A stretch of DNA of 64,000 bases from Bacillus sp. 1NLA3E (GCF_000242895.2 NC_021171.1:2390001-2454000); one strand, 5' to 3'. Numbered from the stretch's first letter, positions 45,209 to 55,095 are shown. Notes: generated by a model not told the origin, from the sequence alone. Numbers and translations: made by a program.

Positions 45209-45757
45209 TCAAATAACGATAGCTCCAAGTGATTGGGCAAAGTGTTGCAACGCCCAATCATGTCCAGCTGCATTAAAACTCGCTACAGCGTCTTGGTGTA
45301 TAACCATTTTGAAGCCTTTATTATAAGCATCGACAGCTGTATGTAATATACAAATATCCGTACAAACTCCAACTAAATGAATCTCGTTAATCCCGCGTTC
45401 TCTTAATTTCAGTTCTAAATCCGTTCCAACAAATGCTGAATAACGCGTTTTATCGATCCAATAAACATTTTCATCCAACCGATGATTTTGAAAAATTGTG
45501 TTTAAAGCCCCATATAATTGTCGTCCCTTGGTACCTATGATGTTGTGGGGCGGGAACAATTTTGTTTCAGGGTGATAAATATCCTTTTTATGATGAACAT
45601 CAATTGCGAAAACGACAAAATCATTATTTTTAATAAACTCATTTGTTATTTTCGTAATCGCCTTTTCTATTTGCTGGCCAGGTTTTCCGCATGTCAAAGA
45701 TCCATTATCTGCAACAAAATCAACTGTGTAATCAATATTTATCAATGCTTTCGTCAT
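45209..45757 (-). CDS. isochorismatase/nicotinamidase-family cysteine hydrolase
   Basis: 182 aa. The catalytic triad is visible: Asp in NIDYTVDF, Lys in WIDKTRYSAF and Cys in LVGVCTDICILHTA. A cis-peptide and metal region with DVHHKK follows strand two, as in nicotinamidases. Hydrolysis of nicotinamide or a related amide is plausible. The ATG at 45757 has GGAGGTGGG upstream; the GTG at 45769 is within that site. Confidence 0.86.
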   Translation of the reverse strand: MTKALINIDYTVDFVADNGSLTCGKPGQQIEKAITKITNEFIKNNDFVVFAIDVHHKKDIYHPETKLFPPHNIIGTKGRQLYGALNTIFQNHRLDENVYWIDKTRYSAFVGTDLELKLRERGINEIHLVGVCTDICILHTAVDAYNKGFKMVIHQDAVASFNAAGHDWALQHFAQSLGAIVI

Positions 45758-46116
45758 AAAACATCCCACCTCCTTAAGTAAATATATTAGATGCTTTTTC
45801 TAACCTTATCAACTGATATTATCCTTATAAGACTGGTTATTATTCCAATTATTTAGTGGGTCTTTTGTCCCTTTTTACTGAATTAACCAAATAAGTATTG
45901 AAAGATGTAAGCGTTTGCATTTATAATGATTATAGGCGGGATGACACACGTGGTCATCAAGGTATTCAGCGTAGGTGGGGCTGGTACTATATATTTTTTC
46001 AAGGAGCGTGGGCAGTTCAGGCTCTTTTTTTTTACTTATTTTGACCAACTTATAGAAAACAAGCCCCATCTCGGATAGGGCCTTGTTCAATTTATAGCCA
46101 GAAATTAAGTTGGGAT
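45758..46116. other. intergenic region with desaturase terminator
   Basis: The terminator of the acyl-ACP desaturase gene is at 46059-46087 (acaaggccc / gggcttgt-type arms then T-run on the minus strand). A minus-strand open frame at 45875-46090 runs through that terminator and has no ribosome binding site; I do not call it a gene, although its tail (DHVCHPAYNHYKCKRLHLSIL) might be a remnant. Confidence 0.5.
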
Positions 46117-47022
46117 CTAATTGCTTGAATTCCTTTTTGATGCGTAAAAACGATCTCTGACGCGTTTTAGTCTTGCTCGATAAGTAAGAATATCCACACG
46201 TGCTTTTTCTGCCTCAGGAGCAATTGGCCGAAGTTTTTCCAAATCCCAATAATCAACAATTACATCCAATACTTGATCGAAATATTCCATCGGTCCATAA
46301 TTGGCTTCTTTTGCGATAATCGACATACGGTCCTCAAAATCGGGCATAACTGTACCTGGCATTTGGAAGTTCTTAATAACATATCCAAGATAGTAACAAT
46401 AATTTGGTTCTAGTTCCAAATGATATTTGATGATATCACGGTAAAAAGCGTAATGGAGAGTTTCATCTTTTGCCAATCTTCTAAGGAGAGTTGCCAACTC
46501 TTTATCATGTTCTCCAGCTACTTTTGCTACATTATTATAAAATACCATCGTTGCCAATTCTTGTAGAGACGTATAGACCATTGTTTCAAATGGTGTGTGG
46601 AAACCCGGTTGCCAGCCCCCTTCTACTGTTTGTTTGTGCAACTGACGAAGGCGTTTAGGATCGGCGTTTCTGGTAATTAACAAATAGGTTTCCAAAAGAT
46701 TCGAATGTTGGTCCTCTTCTGCTGTCCATGTGTGAACAAAATCTTTAATGACAGAAAGTGATCCTTTAAAGGTCTGGTCAAGGTGGGATGTAAACCATGG
46801 TAGATTAACTTCTGTCAAAAGAGCGGTCTCGACAGCAGTAACTATCCCTTGTGGAAGTGTAACCTGATTTGGATCCCATGGTACCCTTCGAAAATCCTGA
46901 GCTTTGTCCCAGGGCAAGAAATCATGATAGCCCCAATCTATTTTTTCTGCTCTTTTCTTGTGTTCCTCATATAGTTCCGTTAATTTTGGTTCAAGTCTAA
47001 AATCTAAATGATTAGTTAACAA
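46117..47022 (-). CDS. acyl-[acyl-carrier-protein] desaturase, ferritin-like di-iron type
   Basis: 301-aa soluble desaturase of the plant/mycobacterial DesA type. Di-iron ligands: first E-E-x-x-H in TWTAEEDQHSNLL and second D-E-x-x-H in AKDETLHYAFY, with additional glutamates in AVETALLTEVN and SLQELATM. Introduces a double bond into acyl-ACP with O2 and ferredoxin-type electrons. The start is TTG at 47022, with AGGAGGT 6 nt upstream. A second, unrelated desaturase besides membrane-bound Des. No ferredoxin gene adjacent. Confidence 0.88.
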   Translation of the reverse strand: MLTNHLDFRLEPKLTELYEEHKKRAEKIDWGYHDFLPWDKAQDFRRVPWDPNQVTLPQGIVTAVETALLTEVNLPWFTSHLDQTFKGSLSVIKDFVHTWTAEEDQHSNLLETYLLITRNADPKRLRQLHKQTVEGGWQPGFHTPFETMVYTSLQELATMVFYNNVAKVAGEHDKELATLLRRLAKDETLHYAFYRDIIKYHLELEPNYCYYLGYVIKNFQMPGTVMPDFEDRMSIIAKEANYGPMEYFDQVLDVIVDYWDLEKLRPIAPEAEKARVDILTYRARLKRVRDRFYASKRNSSN

Positions 47023-47289
47023 TGTTTACCTCCTGAGATTTTACTATTAATAATGTATTAATATTATTTAGATAAATTCATTTTACTTTAAAAATCGATG
47101 GTTGTCTCTTTCTAGAGTGTTTCATTATATATTCTTACTTCAAATTGTTGCATTTTTAAGCCATTTTTAAACATTATTTACTTTTTATAAAGCTTCAATC
47201 GTCCATTATATAACGAAATAGGAAAAGACCCCATCCAATATTCAGATGGAGCACAGCACACTTTTTTATACAGTTTTATCAAACCTATG

Positions 47290-47985
47290 TTAAGAAAGTA
47301 ATCTTGCAATCCAAAATGCAACAGCGGCAGCCAATCCACCCACTATCGTTGTTTGTATGGCATTTTTCCACGGAGCGGTTCCAGTAAATCTCCCTTTTAT
47401 ATATCCAAAAATCATCAGAGCTATTAATGTTAAAATAACGGATAGTTTTAAGGCTGAAGTTGGATTAGAAATGATTATGTATGGGAATAAAGGTACGATA
47501 CCACCTACAATATAGGAAATAGCTATAGTTAATGCACTCTTTCTTGCCCTACCATTTTCCGGTTTTTCTAAACCAAGTTCAAATCTCATCATAAAGTCCA
47601 CCCATTGTTCTGGGTTTTTTTTCATAGTCTCGGTAATAGATTGTATTTGCTTCTCTTCTAGACCATAGCCACGAAACACTTCAGCTACTTCTTCCTCTTC
47701 TTTTTCAGGGACCTCAATTATTTCTCTTTGTTCCCTTTCCCATTCTGTTTGGTAATGCTCAGCATCCGTCTTACCCGCCAAGTATCCACCAAGACCCATT
47801 GCAATCGACCCTGCCGCAATTTCTGCTCCCCCAGCTGTCAAAACTAAAGCTGTGGAATCAACTGCGCCTGACAAGCCCGCAGCTAACGCAAACGGAACCG
47901 TCAATCCATCAGACATTCCTATTACAATATCATGGACGAGGTCTGAATTCATGAAATGCTTTTCCTCGTGTTCATGCTTATTCAT
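47290..47985 (-). CDS. VIT1/CCC1-family iron/manganese transporter
   Basis: 231-aa membrane protein. The VIT signature DLVHDIVIGMSDGLTVPFALAAGLSGA in the first helix, then GGAEIAAGSIAMGLGGYLAGKTDAEHY, a charged cytosolic domain with many Glu residues (about 90-150) that binds metal in the plant protein, and three C-terminal helices. Probably exports or stores Fe2+/Mn2+. The ATG at 47985 has AGGAGGGAAAA upstream. Confidence 0.88.
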   Translation of the reverse strand: MNKHEHEEKHFMNSDLVHDIVIGMSDGLTVPFALAAGLSGAVDSTALVLTAGGAEIAAGSIAMGLGGYLAGKTDAEHYQTEWEREQREIIEVPEKEEEEVAEVFRGYGLEEKQIQSITETMKKNPEQWVDFMMRFELGLEKPENGRARKSALTIAISYIVGGIVPLFPYIIISNPTSALKLSVILTLIALMIFGYIKGRFTGTAPWKNAIQTTIVGGLAAAVAFWIARLLS

Positions 47986-48092
47986 TATTTTCCCTCCTGT
48001 ATATTTATTCCGGCTCTCCAACCAATCAATTAACTGAATTCTAACTAATAATCATGATACCATTTTTTAAACAATCCAAGTGAAAACAAATA

Positions 48093-48121
48093 AGGGGCTA
48101 TCCCAAAATAGGATGGCCCCT
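48093..48121 (-). terminator. terminator downstream of the frameshifted secreted-protein gene
   Basis: aggggccatcc / ggatagcccct arms followed by TATTTGTTTT on the minus strand. Confidence 0.65.
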
Positions 48122-48140
48122 GCACAAGTTAACCCAAAGA

Positions 48141-48784
48141 TTATTTAAACTGGTTAGGAAACTGCTTTACAATTCCATCAGTTAACATATCTCCCATATG
48201 GATCAGATGAGTTTCATTATGGTCGGCTGTGATTATATCCTCTTTCCATTCCTTTTTTAGTCTGTGTTCAACCTCGTAGTCAATTTCAAATGGGTATAAA
48301 ACATATCAGTAAGCATTTGTTTTGAGCAATGTGGATTAGCGCTCGTTAAAAAAGCAACTATTTCATCAGCATTTCGAAGCCATAGCTTATTATATTGATC
48401 AACAGCAGCTTGACTCCCTTTTTTTGCAGCATCGATTATTTTTCCTGCAAGTAAGATATGTTCTTTTAAAAGGGAAGTTAACTTATTGCCAGCTTTTTCC
48501 TCATAATAAGGTTTAATGATATTTCCAATATCCACCTGATTTTGTAAAAGCCTTTCTAATACATTATTTTGGTCTTCAAGTCCAGCCAAATTGCTAACGA
48601 TATAACTTCTTGTCCACCACGCATGTTCAATCCAAAGCTCTTGCATTCCATATTTTAATTTAATTACTTTCTCATTTAAGCATGCTGCCTTCGCAGGTGT
48701 TCTACCCTCTGCTTCTGCAATAAACGGAGTGTTCATTAAAGCAAACATAAAAATTAACATGATTGAAATGACCTGTTTTCTCAT
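48141..48784 (-). pseudogene. secreted protein of unknown function, frameshifted near the 3' end
   Basis: The first frame gives 175 aa from 48784 to a premature stop at 48257: signal peptide (cleavage after AEAEG), then ACLNEKVIKLKYGMQELWIEHAWWTRSY, a Bacillus family of small exported helical proteins often misnamed acetylglutamate kinase. Just after FYTHLKLTT (about 48270) the conserved C-terminus continues in another frame: EVEHRLKKEWKEDIITADHN through TDGIVKQFPNQFK to a stop at 48141-48143. A one-base loss explains this. Sequencing error is the alternative. No enzyme activity is implied. Confidence 0.75.
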
Positions 48785-49041
48785 TGTTGTTTACAACTTT
48801 ACATATTGTTTTCCAGGTTTAGTATGGGTATTATGTTAATGGGATCCTTTATTTATTGAATAATTAGTTAAATATCTTGATTGTTGTGAAGTTTTATTTC
48901 TTCACGGCCTTCATCTCTCCATCTATAATTGAATCTAGTGTTAATATAACAAATATCACTAAGCAATTTAATTGGACATTGAAGTTAGGACAGCAATCAA
49001 CAAAATATTATCAAAAATCATGATTGTAAAGGAACATAGAC

Positions 49042-50814
49042 ATGAAAACAACAGTAACACAAGAACCACTATTATCTTTTGAATTCGCTTCCGAAACTGG
49101 AGAAATCAAGCCATATACTTTTAGAAATCCCATTAAGGTCATAACGACTGATACCATCGAAGATATACTATTATGCTTCCAACATATACAAGAAGCAATT
49201 GACGCTGGTTATTATGCTGCGGGATATTTATCATATGAATGTGCCCCTGCCTTTGATCCTGCATTTAAAGTTAAAAAAGGACATTCATTCCCGTTATTAT
49301 GGTTCGGCATCTTTTCGAAGCCAGAACTTCAATCAGTCAGCAGCTCGGGACATTTTAATGTTACGGAATGGAAACCTTCGATAAAAAAGGATGAATACCA
49401 TTCTTCGATATTAGCTATTAAGCAATTAATTGAAAGTGGCGATACATACCAGACAAACTATACGATTAGCCTAAACTCTCAATTCGAAGGTGATGACCTG
49501 GCTTTTTTTGAAAAACTAAAAAGAGCTCAAACCTCAAGTTATTGTGCCTATCTAAATACGGGAGTACATAGCATATTGTCTGCATCGCCTGAACTTTTTT
49601 TTCACTTAGAAAATCACACAATCACAACTAGGCCGATGAAAGGCACAACAAAACGAGGAAATTCATTTTCAAAGGATCAGGCTAACTCCAGTTGGCTCTT
49701 TCATTCGGAAAAGAATCGTGCAGAAAATATCATGATTGTCGACTTGTTACGGAATGATTTAAACATGATTGCTAAACCTGGAACTGTTCAAGTACCAAAG
49801 CTGTTTGAAATAGAACAGTACCCTACCGTACATCAAATGACCTCCACTATAACAGCAAAGGTTTCAGAAAATATCCTACTCGTTGATATTTTCAAAGCTC
49901 TTTTTCCATGTGGCTCGATTACCGGTGCACCAAAGGTCAGCACGATGAAAATTATTGCTGATTTAGAAACCACATCTCGTGACGTTTATTGTGGTGCCAT
50001 TGGTTTTATTACACCAAATAAGAAAGCTATTTTTAATGTTCCAATCAGAACAGTTGTGATTGATCAACAGACTGGAAAAGCAACTTATGGCGTTGGTGGT
50101 GGGATTACTTGGGATTCTACAACTGAGGATGAATATGATGAAATCATTACCAAAGCAAGTTTACTTGAGGAGGATCGGCCAGAGTTTCAATTACTCGAGA
50201 GCATTTTGTTAGATAATGGCCATTACTTCTTGTTAGAAGAGCACCTTAACCGGCTTAAAAACTCTGCATTATACTTTGGATTTTCATTTCAATTAGCTAA
50301 TGTTGTTAACACATTGAACTATTTTGCTAGTCAAAATAACAAGGGACTGTTAAAAGTTCGTTTTCTTTTATCTAAAAATGGGGAAATCACAACAGAGACG
50401 CAGTTAATAACTCAACCTACCGGGGTACCTATTAAAGTAATGGTCGCTGAGGAACCGGTAAAAAAGAACAATCCTTTCCTATACCACAAAACAACAAATA
50501 GAAAAATCTACTCAGGATTTCAAATGAAAAAGCCCGCTGATGTTTTCGATGTTCTCCTCTGGAACGAAGATGAAGAACTCACCGAATTTACAAATGGAAA
50601 CATCGTCTTGGAAATAGATGGTATCCACTGGACACCCCCTGTTAATAGCGGCTTGTTAGCGGGCACATTTCGTGAACTGTTAATAAAAAATGGAGAAATC
50701 CTTGAAAAAACATTAACAGTCAATGATTTAAAAAATTGCAACAAAGTTTGGTTTATCAATAGTGTGCGGAAGTGGCTAGAAGTTGATTTAATATCGTTAT
50801 TTCGAAAGGCTTAG
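49042..50814 (+). CDS. pabB: fused aminodeoxychorismate synthase component I / aminodeoxychorismate lyase (PabB-PabC)
   Basis: Makes 4-aminobenzoate for folate from chorismate. 590 aa: chorismate-binding PabB domain (about 80-375) with GDTYQTNYTI, RPMKGTTKRG, IVDLLRNDL and PCGSITGAPK motifs, and a C-terminal class IV PLP domain (about 390-590) like PabC, with LLEEHLNRLKNSA, the probable PLP lysine in YHKTTNRKIY, and ELTEFTNGNIV. The glutaminase PabA is not in the window. The ATG follows AAAGGA. Fusions of this kind are known in several bacteria. Confidence 0.9.
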   Translation: MKTTVTQEPLLSFEFASETGEIKPYTFRNPIKVITTDTIEDILLCFQHIQEAIDAGYYAAGYLSYECAPAFDPAFKVKKGHSFPLLWFGIFSKPELQSVSSSGHFNVTEWKPSIKKDEYHSSILAIKQLIESGDTYQTNYTISLNSQFEGDDLAFFEKLKRAQTSSYCAYLNTGVHSILSASPELFFHLENHTITTRPMKGTTKRGNSFSKDQANSSWLFHSEKNRAENIMIVDLLRNDLNMIAKPGTVQVPKLFEIEQYPTVHQMTSTITAKVSENILLVDIFKALFPCGSITGAPKVSTMKIIADLETTSRDVYCGAIGFITPNKKAIFNVPIRTVVIDQQTGKATYGVGGGITWDSTTEDEYDEIITKASLLEEDRPEFQLLESILLDNGHYFLLEEHLNRLKNSALYFGFSFQLANVVNTLNYFASQNNKGLLKVRFLLSKNGEITTETQLITQPTGVPIKVMVAEEPVKKNNPFLYHKTTNRKIYSGFQMKKPADVFDVLLWNEDEELTEFTNGNIVLEIDGIHWTPPVNSGLLAGTFRELLIKNGEILEKTLTVNDLKNCNKVWFINSVRKWLEVDLISLFRKA

Positions 50815-50816
50815 GT

Positions 50817-51008
50817 CTAAGTTAATTCCACTAATTGCCCTTCAATATATTCATTTATCAGAACATCTAGCTTTATGGAAAGCGAAATATAGTTTGAATT
50901 TCCTGGTCCAGTTTGAAGGTATAATTCACGTAAATTTTCTTTAAGACTTCTTATTTCTACTAAAAGGCTCATGTTTTCAGTTTGAATAGTTTCTCTTCCT
51001 AACATCAT
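50817..51008 (-). CDS. Spo0E-like aspartyl-phosphate phosphatase
   Basis: 63 aa, helical hairpin. The family signature S-x-x-LD is in SLSIKLDVLINEY, preceded by IRSLKENLRELYLQTG. Such proteins dephosphorylate Spo0A~P and delay sporulation. The ATG at 51008 follows AAGGTGGG; a GTG at 51020 is part of that site. Ends two bases past the convergent pabB-pabC gene. Confidence 0.82.
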   Translation of the reverse strand: MMLGRETIQTENMSLLVEIRSLKENLRELYLQTGPGNSNYISLSIKLDVLINEYIEGQLVELT

Positions 51009-51020
51009 ATTATGACCCAC

Positions 51021-51553
51021 CTTTTAACTATGATTTTTGAAAAGCTAGATTACTTGTGCTAATGTCCTCAAAATAATTTGGAGTAGATATCAAGTAATTC
51101 ACTATATTTCTGATGGTAGCATAGACATTTGTTTATGTGAACGCCAAATTAAATAGTAAAAATATTATAAAAAGTTCTAAATGATATTACGATACTAACA
51201 GTTGATACCATTATCTACTCTGACCTTTTGATAATAAAAACATTTGATTTTAACACAAATATTAACGGTCGGAATTAAGTTATGTTAAAATAACTTCTTG
51301 TTTGAAGTAAAAATATTTTAAAATTACAAAAAACTTTAGCGCTCTAATCCATCAACACCTTAAAATTAATTTAAAGCGCCAGTCACCTTCCAAATTTTTT
51401 GGATGGTGACTGGCGCTTTATAATAATTAAATCTTCGTCATATCAAATAGGAGAGTAATCAAAAATCGATTACTTTCCTTTCCATATTTCATATAAAAAA
51501 ACTTGTTAAAGCATACTGGTAACTACAAAGGCAGCAAACAGAACAGTTAAAAA
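51021..51553. other. intergenic region with a strong terminator
   Basis: About 530 bp, AT-rich, no supported ORF. A palindrome aagttat-n5-ataactt is at 51278-51297. A long terminator at 51371-51420 (aaagcgccagtcacc / ggtgactggcgcttt, with ccaaa/tttgg inner pairs) ends transcription of the DUF2062 gene from the right. Confidence 0.55.
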
Positions 51554-52117
51554 TTATATAAAACTTTTATTTAAATTATTCTTACTAATTCCTTGTTTAT
51601 CGCGAATTCTTGTTAATCGTTTTGTTTTTTCTTTTTCGTAAAAATAATGAACGATAAAATACGAACAAACCCCAAGAATAATTCCAATTACGGTCATGCC
51701 AATCAAAAGATGGATTCCTCCATGAAGGACATTGATTAAGCCTTTAAAATCACCATGGATCATATTTTGAAATGAAAATGGAGTCCTGTGCCCGATTTTT
51801 ATTTTCATGGGATAAATAATTTTCCCAAGTTTTCGAGCAAAAGGTAAAAGGATTACTGGAAGAAAAGATATTTTCCCAATGACATTTCCAATAATAGCAG
51901 CGGGAAAAGAGCCTTTTGCAAAGCGGACGATTGGTACAAACAATATATAAATTAGCGAAGCTGATGATATTACTAACATTTCTAACCCAAAACCAATTGC
52001 AAACCCCATTGATACTTTTTTTGCTCCTCCAGGTGAACGAAAAAGCTTAATAAAATTCAACTTAAAAGCCCGTCCAATCCGTTGAAAAAAATTATATTTT
52101 TTTTGTTTTAGACTCAT
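51554..52117 (-). CDS. DUF2062 membrane protein
   Basis: 187 aa. DUF2062 layout: basic N-terminus (RIGRAFKLNFIKLFRSPG), GFAIGFGLEML with helix 1, LYPIVRFAKGSFPAAIIGN-like region, and a C-terminal helix (IGMTVIGIILGVCSYFIVHYF). Function unknown. The ATG at 52117 follows ATGGGGGTAAAA; the upstream in-frame ATG at 52141 has no such site. Confidence 0.8.
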   Translation of the reverse strand: MSLKQKKYNFFQRIGRAFKLNFIKLFRSPGGAKKVSMGFAIGFGLEMLVISSASLIYILFVPIVRFAKGSFPAAIIGNVIGKISFLPVILLPFARKLGKIIYPMKIKIGHRTPFSFQNMIHGDFKGLINVLHGGIHLLIGMTVIGIILGVCSYFIVHYFYEKEKTKRLTRIRDKQGISKNNLNKSFI

Positions 52118-52522
52118 TATTTTACCCCCATATAGACACAAATCTGAAGATGTTTCTTTTTAAAAATAACAATTCGTTTATAATTTCAAAGCTTAAACAT
52201 GCTGAATGATTTTTCATAATATTCAACTTTTAGCGTGCGTTTTTTTTATCATAATAAATATGTTTACCTATAATATAACAGGTGATGTCGACAAAACACA
52301 AAAAGAATTTTCAATAATAAGTAACATTGTGACAATTGAAACCGAATTTATAGATAAATTGTCACTAAAATGCCTCTTCCATTATGAGAGAGGAAAATTC
52401 TAGAATAGGAGGTAAATTCAAACTGGGGAAAATGAACGAGAACACCATCCAAAGTAGAGTTTTGCATTGGATGGCACTTTGTTTAGGCTACTCTATATTG
52501 ACATAACGCTACCCATTAAAGC
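52118..52522. other. intergenic region, 405 bp
   Basis: Contains a hairpin ccatccaa / ttggatgg at 52444-52474 without a good U-run, probably the weak terminator of the dehydrogenase gene. A plus-strand frame at 52206-52403 (65 codons) has no ribosome binding site and I do not call it. Confidence 0.45.
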
Positions 52523-53455
52523 TTAATAACCATTCTTTACATCAACCAAATTTCGAAGAGGTAGGTCTTTTTCGATGTTTTCCAGTGTTTCAATGAAACA
52601 GGCAACTCCCTCGTCAGGTGTAGTAACCGCAGAAATATGAGGAGTTATATGTACTTTTGGGTGATTCCACAAAGGGTTTTCCTCAGGAAGTGGCTCTTGT
52701 GTAAATACATCAAGAACAGCAAAGCGGATGTAATCTTGATTTAAGGCCTCAAGTAATGCTTGTTCATCCAATGATGCACCTCTGCCAACATTGATAAATC
52801 CCACATTTGATAAATGTCGGAAAATTTCTTCATTAATTAAATTAGATGTTTGTTCCGTTAACGGCAAAGTATTAATAATAAAATTCATATCACCAAGTCG
52901 TGAAAAATGTGAATTAACTTGGAAGACCTCCTGAAAATATTCTTTTCTTTTTCCACTTAAAGAAACGCCATAAACTTCCATACCTAATCCGGAAAAAATT
53001 TTGGCAGTCGTTTGACCAATCTCCCCTGTTCCAAAGATTAACACCTTTTGTTCATTCAATAACCTGGGAGTAATTGGGGACCATTTTTTTTGAAGCTTTA
53101 ATTCATGAAATTCGTCGTGAAATTGTAAATCTTTTAGCAGATAGCTTAAACAAAACTCAGCAATCCTTTGTCCAAAAGAACAAATTGTCCTGGTTAATAC
53201 AACATCGTTGTTCCAAGCTTTCCTATATAATAAACGATCAACACCCGCACCTAGGGAATGAACCCATTTCACCTGATCATAATTAATATCTGATTTCAAG
53301 TTAAAACAAACCAATGCATCTGCCCATACTAAATCTTCCTCTGTCATCTTTTCTTCAGGTAGATAGCGGAAATTCTTATTTATATCCTCTTTTTCAATTA
53401 AAGTTTGGAGTTCATTAAAGATTGGACTGACCATTAATATATTGTTTATATTCAT
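52523..53455 (-). CDS. D-isomer-specific 2-hydroxyacid dehydrogenase
   Basis: 310-aa NAD(P)-dependent dehydrogenase. Rossmann loop FGTGEIGQTTAKIFSGLG (about residues 139-156); catalytic Arg in NVGRGASLD, Glu in TQEPLPEENPLW, His in ITPHISA. Resembles the GHRPR/ghrA-like phosphoglycerate dehydrogenase-related group. The next gene downstream of its promoter side is a DMT transporter (20 bp away, same strand), so both form an operon. Confidence 0.88.
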   Translation of the reverse strand: MNINNILMVSPIFNELQTLIEKEDINKNFRYLPEEKMTEEDLVWADALVCFNLKSDINYDQVKWVHSLGAGVDRLLYRKAWNNDVVLTRTICSFGQRIAEFCLSYLLKDLQFHDEFHELKLQKKWSPITPRLLNEQKVLIFGTGEIGQTTAKIFSGLGMEVYGVSLSGKRKEYFQEVFQVNSHFSRLGDMNFIINTLPLTEQTSNLINEEIFRHLSNVGFINVGRGASLDEQALLEALNQDYIRFAVLDVFTQEPLPEENPLWNHPKVHITPHISAVTTPDEGVACFIETLENIEKDLPLRNLVDVKNGY

Positions 53456-53476
53456 TTTTCCACCCTCTAAATATGA

Positions 53477-54361
53477 TTAATATTCCCTTTCAAGCTGTTC
53501 ATTTCCAAGTTTTTCGCTCAAAAAGGTGGATGTTAGTATAAGTACCCCGCCAACAATTTGAATACCATTCATATTCTCTCGTAAAAAAATGGCAGCGATA
53601 ATGACTGCTGAAATGGGGTCAATATAACTTAAAACTGCAATCGTTTGACCTTTTAACTCCTTAATAGCCCCAAAATATAAGAAATACGCCATACCTGTAT
53701 GAATGATACCGAGAATCAGGATTAGCATCATCGTTTTAGGATCGAGACCTGATAAGTCCATATGTCCCTTTATATACACATATGGAAACAGTACAAAAGA
53801 AGCCATCATTAACTGAATTAGAGTCGTTTCATATCCAGAAAGATTTCTAATGAATTTATTCATTAAAATGACACTTGCATATAGTCCTGCAGCTAATAAG
53901 CCATACAGGATACCAACTCTATGATTGTATGAACCATTCGAAACGCTCCCGCCATTGTTAACAACTAAAAATAAACCTATCATTGCTACAATAATACTTC
54001 CAACTTTCACCTGTGTCAGTTTTTCTTTAAGTACGAGCGGGGCAAAGACAACGACAAAGATTGGTGCAAAGTAATAGCTTACTGTTGCATTGGCAATCGT
54101 AGTGTATCCGTATGCCTCAAATAGAAAAATCCAATTAAATCCAATCGCTGCACCAGATAGGATTAATAGAACAATATTTTCTTTTACTGCCTTAAAAGAA
54201 ATCTTCTTCTTAACAAAAAAACTTGCACAAAATAAGAATATACTTCCAATAACACCTCTTAAAAGGGCAATTTCACTTGAAGATAGATTAATATTCTTAA
54301 CGAATACACCAATGCTTCCAAAAATTAGCATAGCTGTAATTAATTTAGCTTGTCCTCTCAC
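53477..54361 (-). CDS. EamA/DMT-superfamily transporter
   Basis: 294 aa, ten helices in two EamA repeats (GILYGLLAAGLYASVILMNKF opens the second). Starts at GTG 54361 with AAGGAGGA 7 nt upstream. First gene of an operon with the 2-hydroxyacid dehydrogenase, so it may move a related metabolite; substrate unknown. Confidence 0.86.
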   Translation of the reverse strand: MRGQAKLITAMLIFGSIGVFVKNINLSSSEIALLRGVIGSIFLFCASFFVKKKISFKAVKENIVLLILSGAAIGFNWIFLFEAYGYTTIANATVSYYFAPIFVVVFAPLVLKEKLTQVKVGSIIVAMIGLFLVVNNGGSVSNGSYNHRVGILYGLLAAGLYASVILMNKFIRNLSGYETTLIQLMMASFVLFPYVYIKGHMDLSGLDPKTMMLILILGIIHTGMAYFLYFGAIKELKGQTIAVLSYIDPISAVIIAAIFLRENMNGIQIVGGVLILTSTFLSEKLGNEQLEREY

Positions 54362-54493
54362 CTCTGTTCCTCCTTGGAGATAATCATTGATGTTATTTTT
54401 AAATTATAATATTTTATCATACTCTTTCGCCGTAATTACATCATTATATAGCCCTTTTTATTAAGTTTTACTTCCGGAACTAAGCTTTTTTTA

Positions 54494-54800
54494 CTAGTGA
54501 TAATTTGGTAAAGATTGAAAAACCAAAGAGAGGAGAAATAACGGGATAAACACAAACTTTGTTATTATAGTTATCGGTGCAGATAAAAACCTAAGATATT
54601 GAAAATCCATTGCATGACACACCTCGTGACAGCCTACAGCTAAAGAGTAAATGGTTTTACAGCCATATACATTCTTTCCTAACTGAATGACTTGTGCTAT
54701 TGGATCATATAAATCTTCACCAGTAATATCCAATCTTCTAATTTTAACCCCCTCAACATGCTTCATTTCTAAAAACTCTTAGTGCGATATCATCGCCAGA
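54494..54800 (-). pseudogene. YugP-like zinc metallopeptidase fragment
   Basis: A 90-codon frame (54766 to 54494) reads KHVEGVKIRRLDITGEDLYDPIAQVIQLGKNVYGCKTIYSLAVGCHEVCHAMD, matching the part of YugP-type membrane zinc peptidases around the HExxH motif (HEVCH). The preceding family segment seems to continue in a different frame (DDIALRVFRN). The C-terminal half beyond one membrane segment is missing; the usual length is about 225 aa. It is therefore a truncated, frameshifted remnant. Confidence 0.65.
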
Positions 54801-55050
54801 GATTGTGGAGGTTCCTGTATTTTTTATTACTTTAGCAATGGCTATTGCAGCTAACCTATTCAAAAGTAAGAAACTACAGTAAATATTAAAATAAAATATG
54901 GTGTCATTCTCCTTCCTTCCCTAAATTTCCAGTAATGGGCGTAGGTGACATTTTATAAATAATATTGTTAGGATCTTACAAAAGAAGTTAGGAATGACTG
55001 TTTACCTAATATTGAGTGGGAAAATTAATCCACCTCTTAGTGGATCAAAG
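54801..55050. other. intergenic region between peptidase remnant and IS3 remnant
   Basis: No gene is supported. A short plus-strand frame from GTG 54810 (tail NLFKSKKLQ) has no ribosome binding site. A hairpin atccac / gtggat lies at about 55028-55045. Probably eroded sequence left by the neighbouring remnants. Confidence 0.4.
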
Positions 55051-55095
55051 AAGAAATTATTTAATCATCAGCTAGTGATGATTAAATAATTTCTT
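55051..55095. repeat. perfect 20-bp inverted repeat
   Basis: aagaaattatttaatcatca and its exact complement flank the 5-nt loop gctag. It sits at the truncation edge of the IS3-type orfA remnant and supplies that frame's last codons. Confidence 0.8.

Noticed and set aside
45875-46090. 71-codon minus-strand frame upstream of the isochorismatase-like gene's terminator region
   Set aside because: It begins inside the terminator of the acyl-ACP desaturase gene and has no ribosome binding site. At most its tail is an unrecognised remnant.
52206-52403. 65-codon plus-strand frame
   Set aside because: No ribosome binding site, AT-rich and no recognisable pattern.
54810-54890. Short plus-strand frame from GTG with a hydrophobic helix (tail NLFKSKKLQ)
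   Set aside because: No ribosome binding site before any start codon, and it lies in an eroded region.
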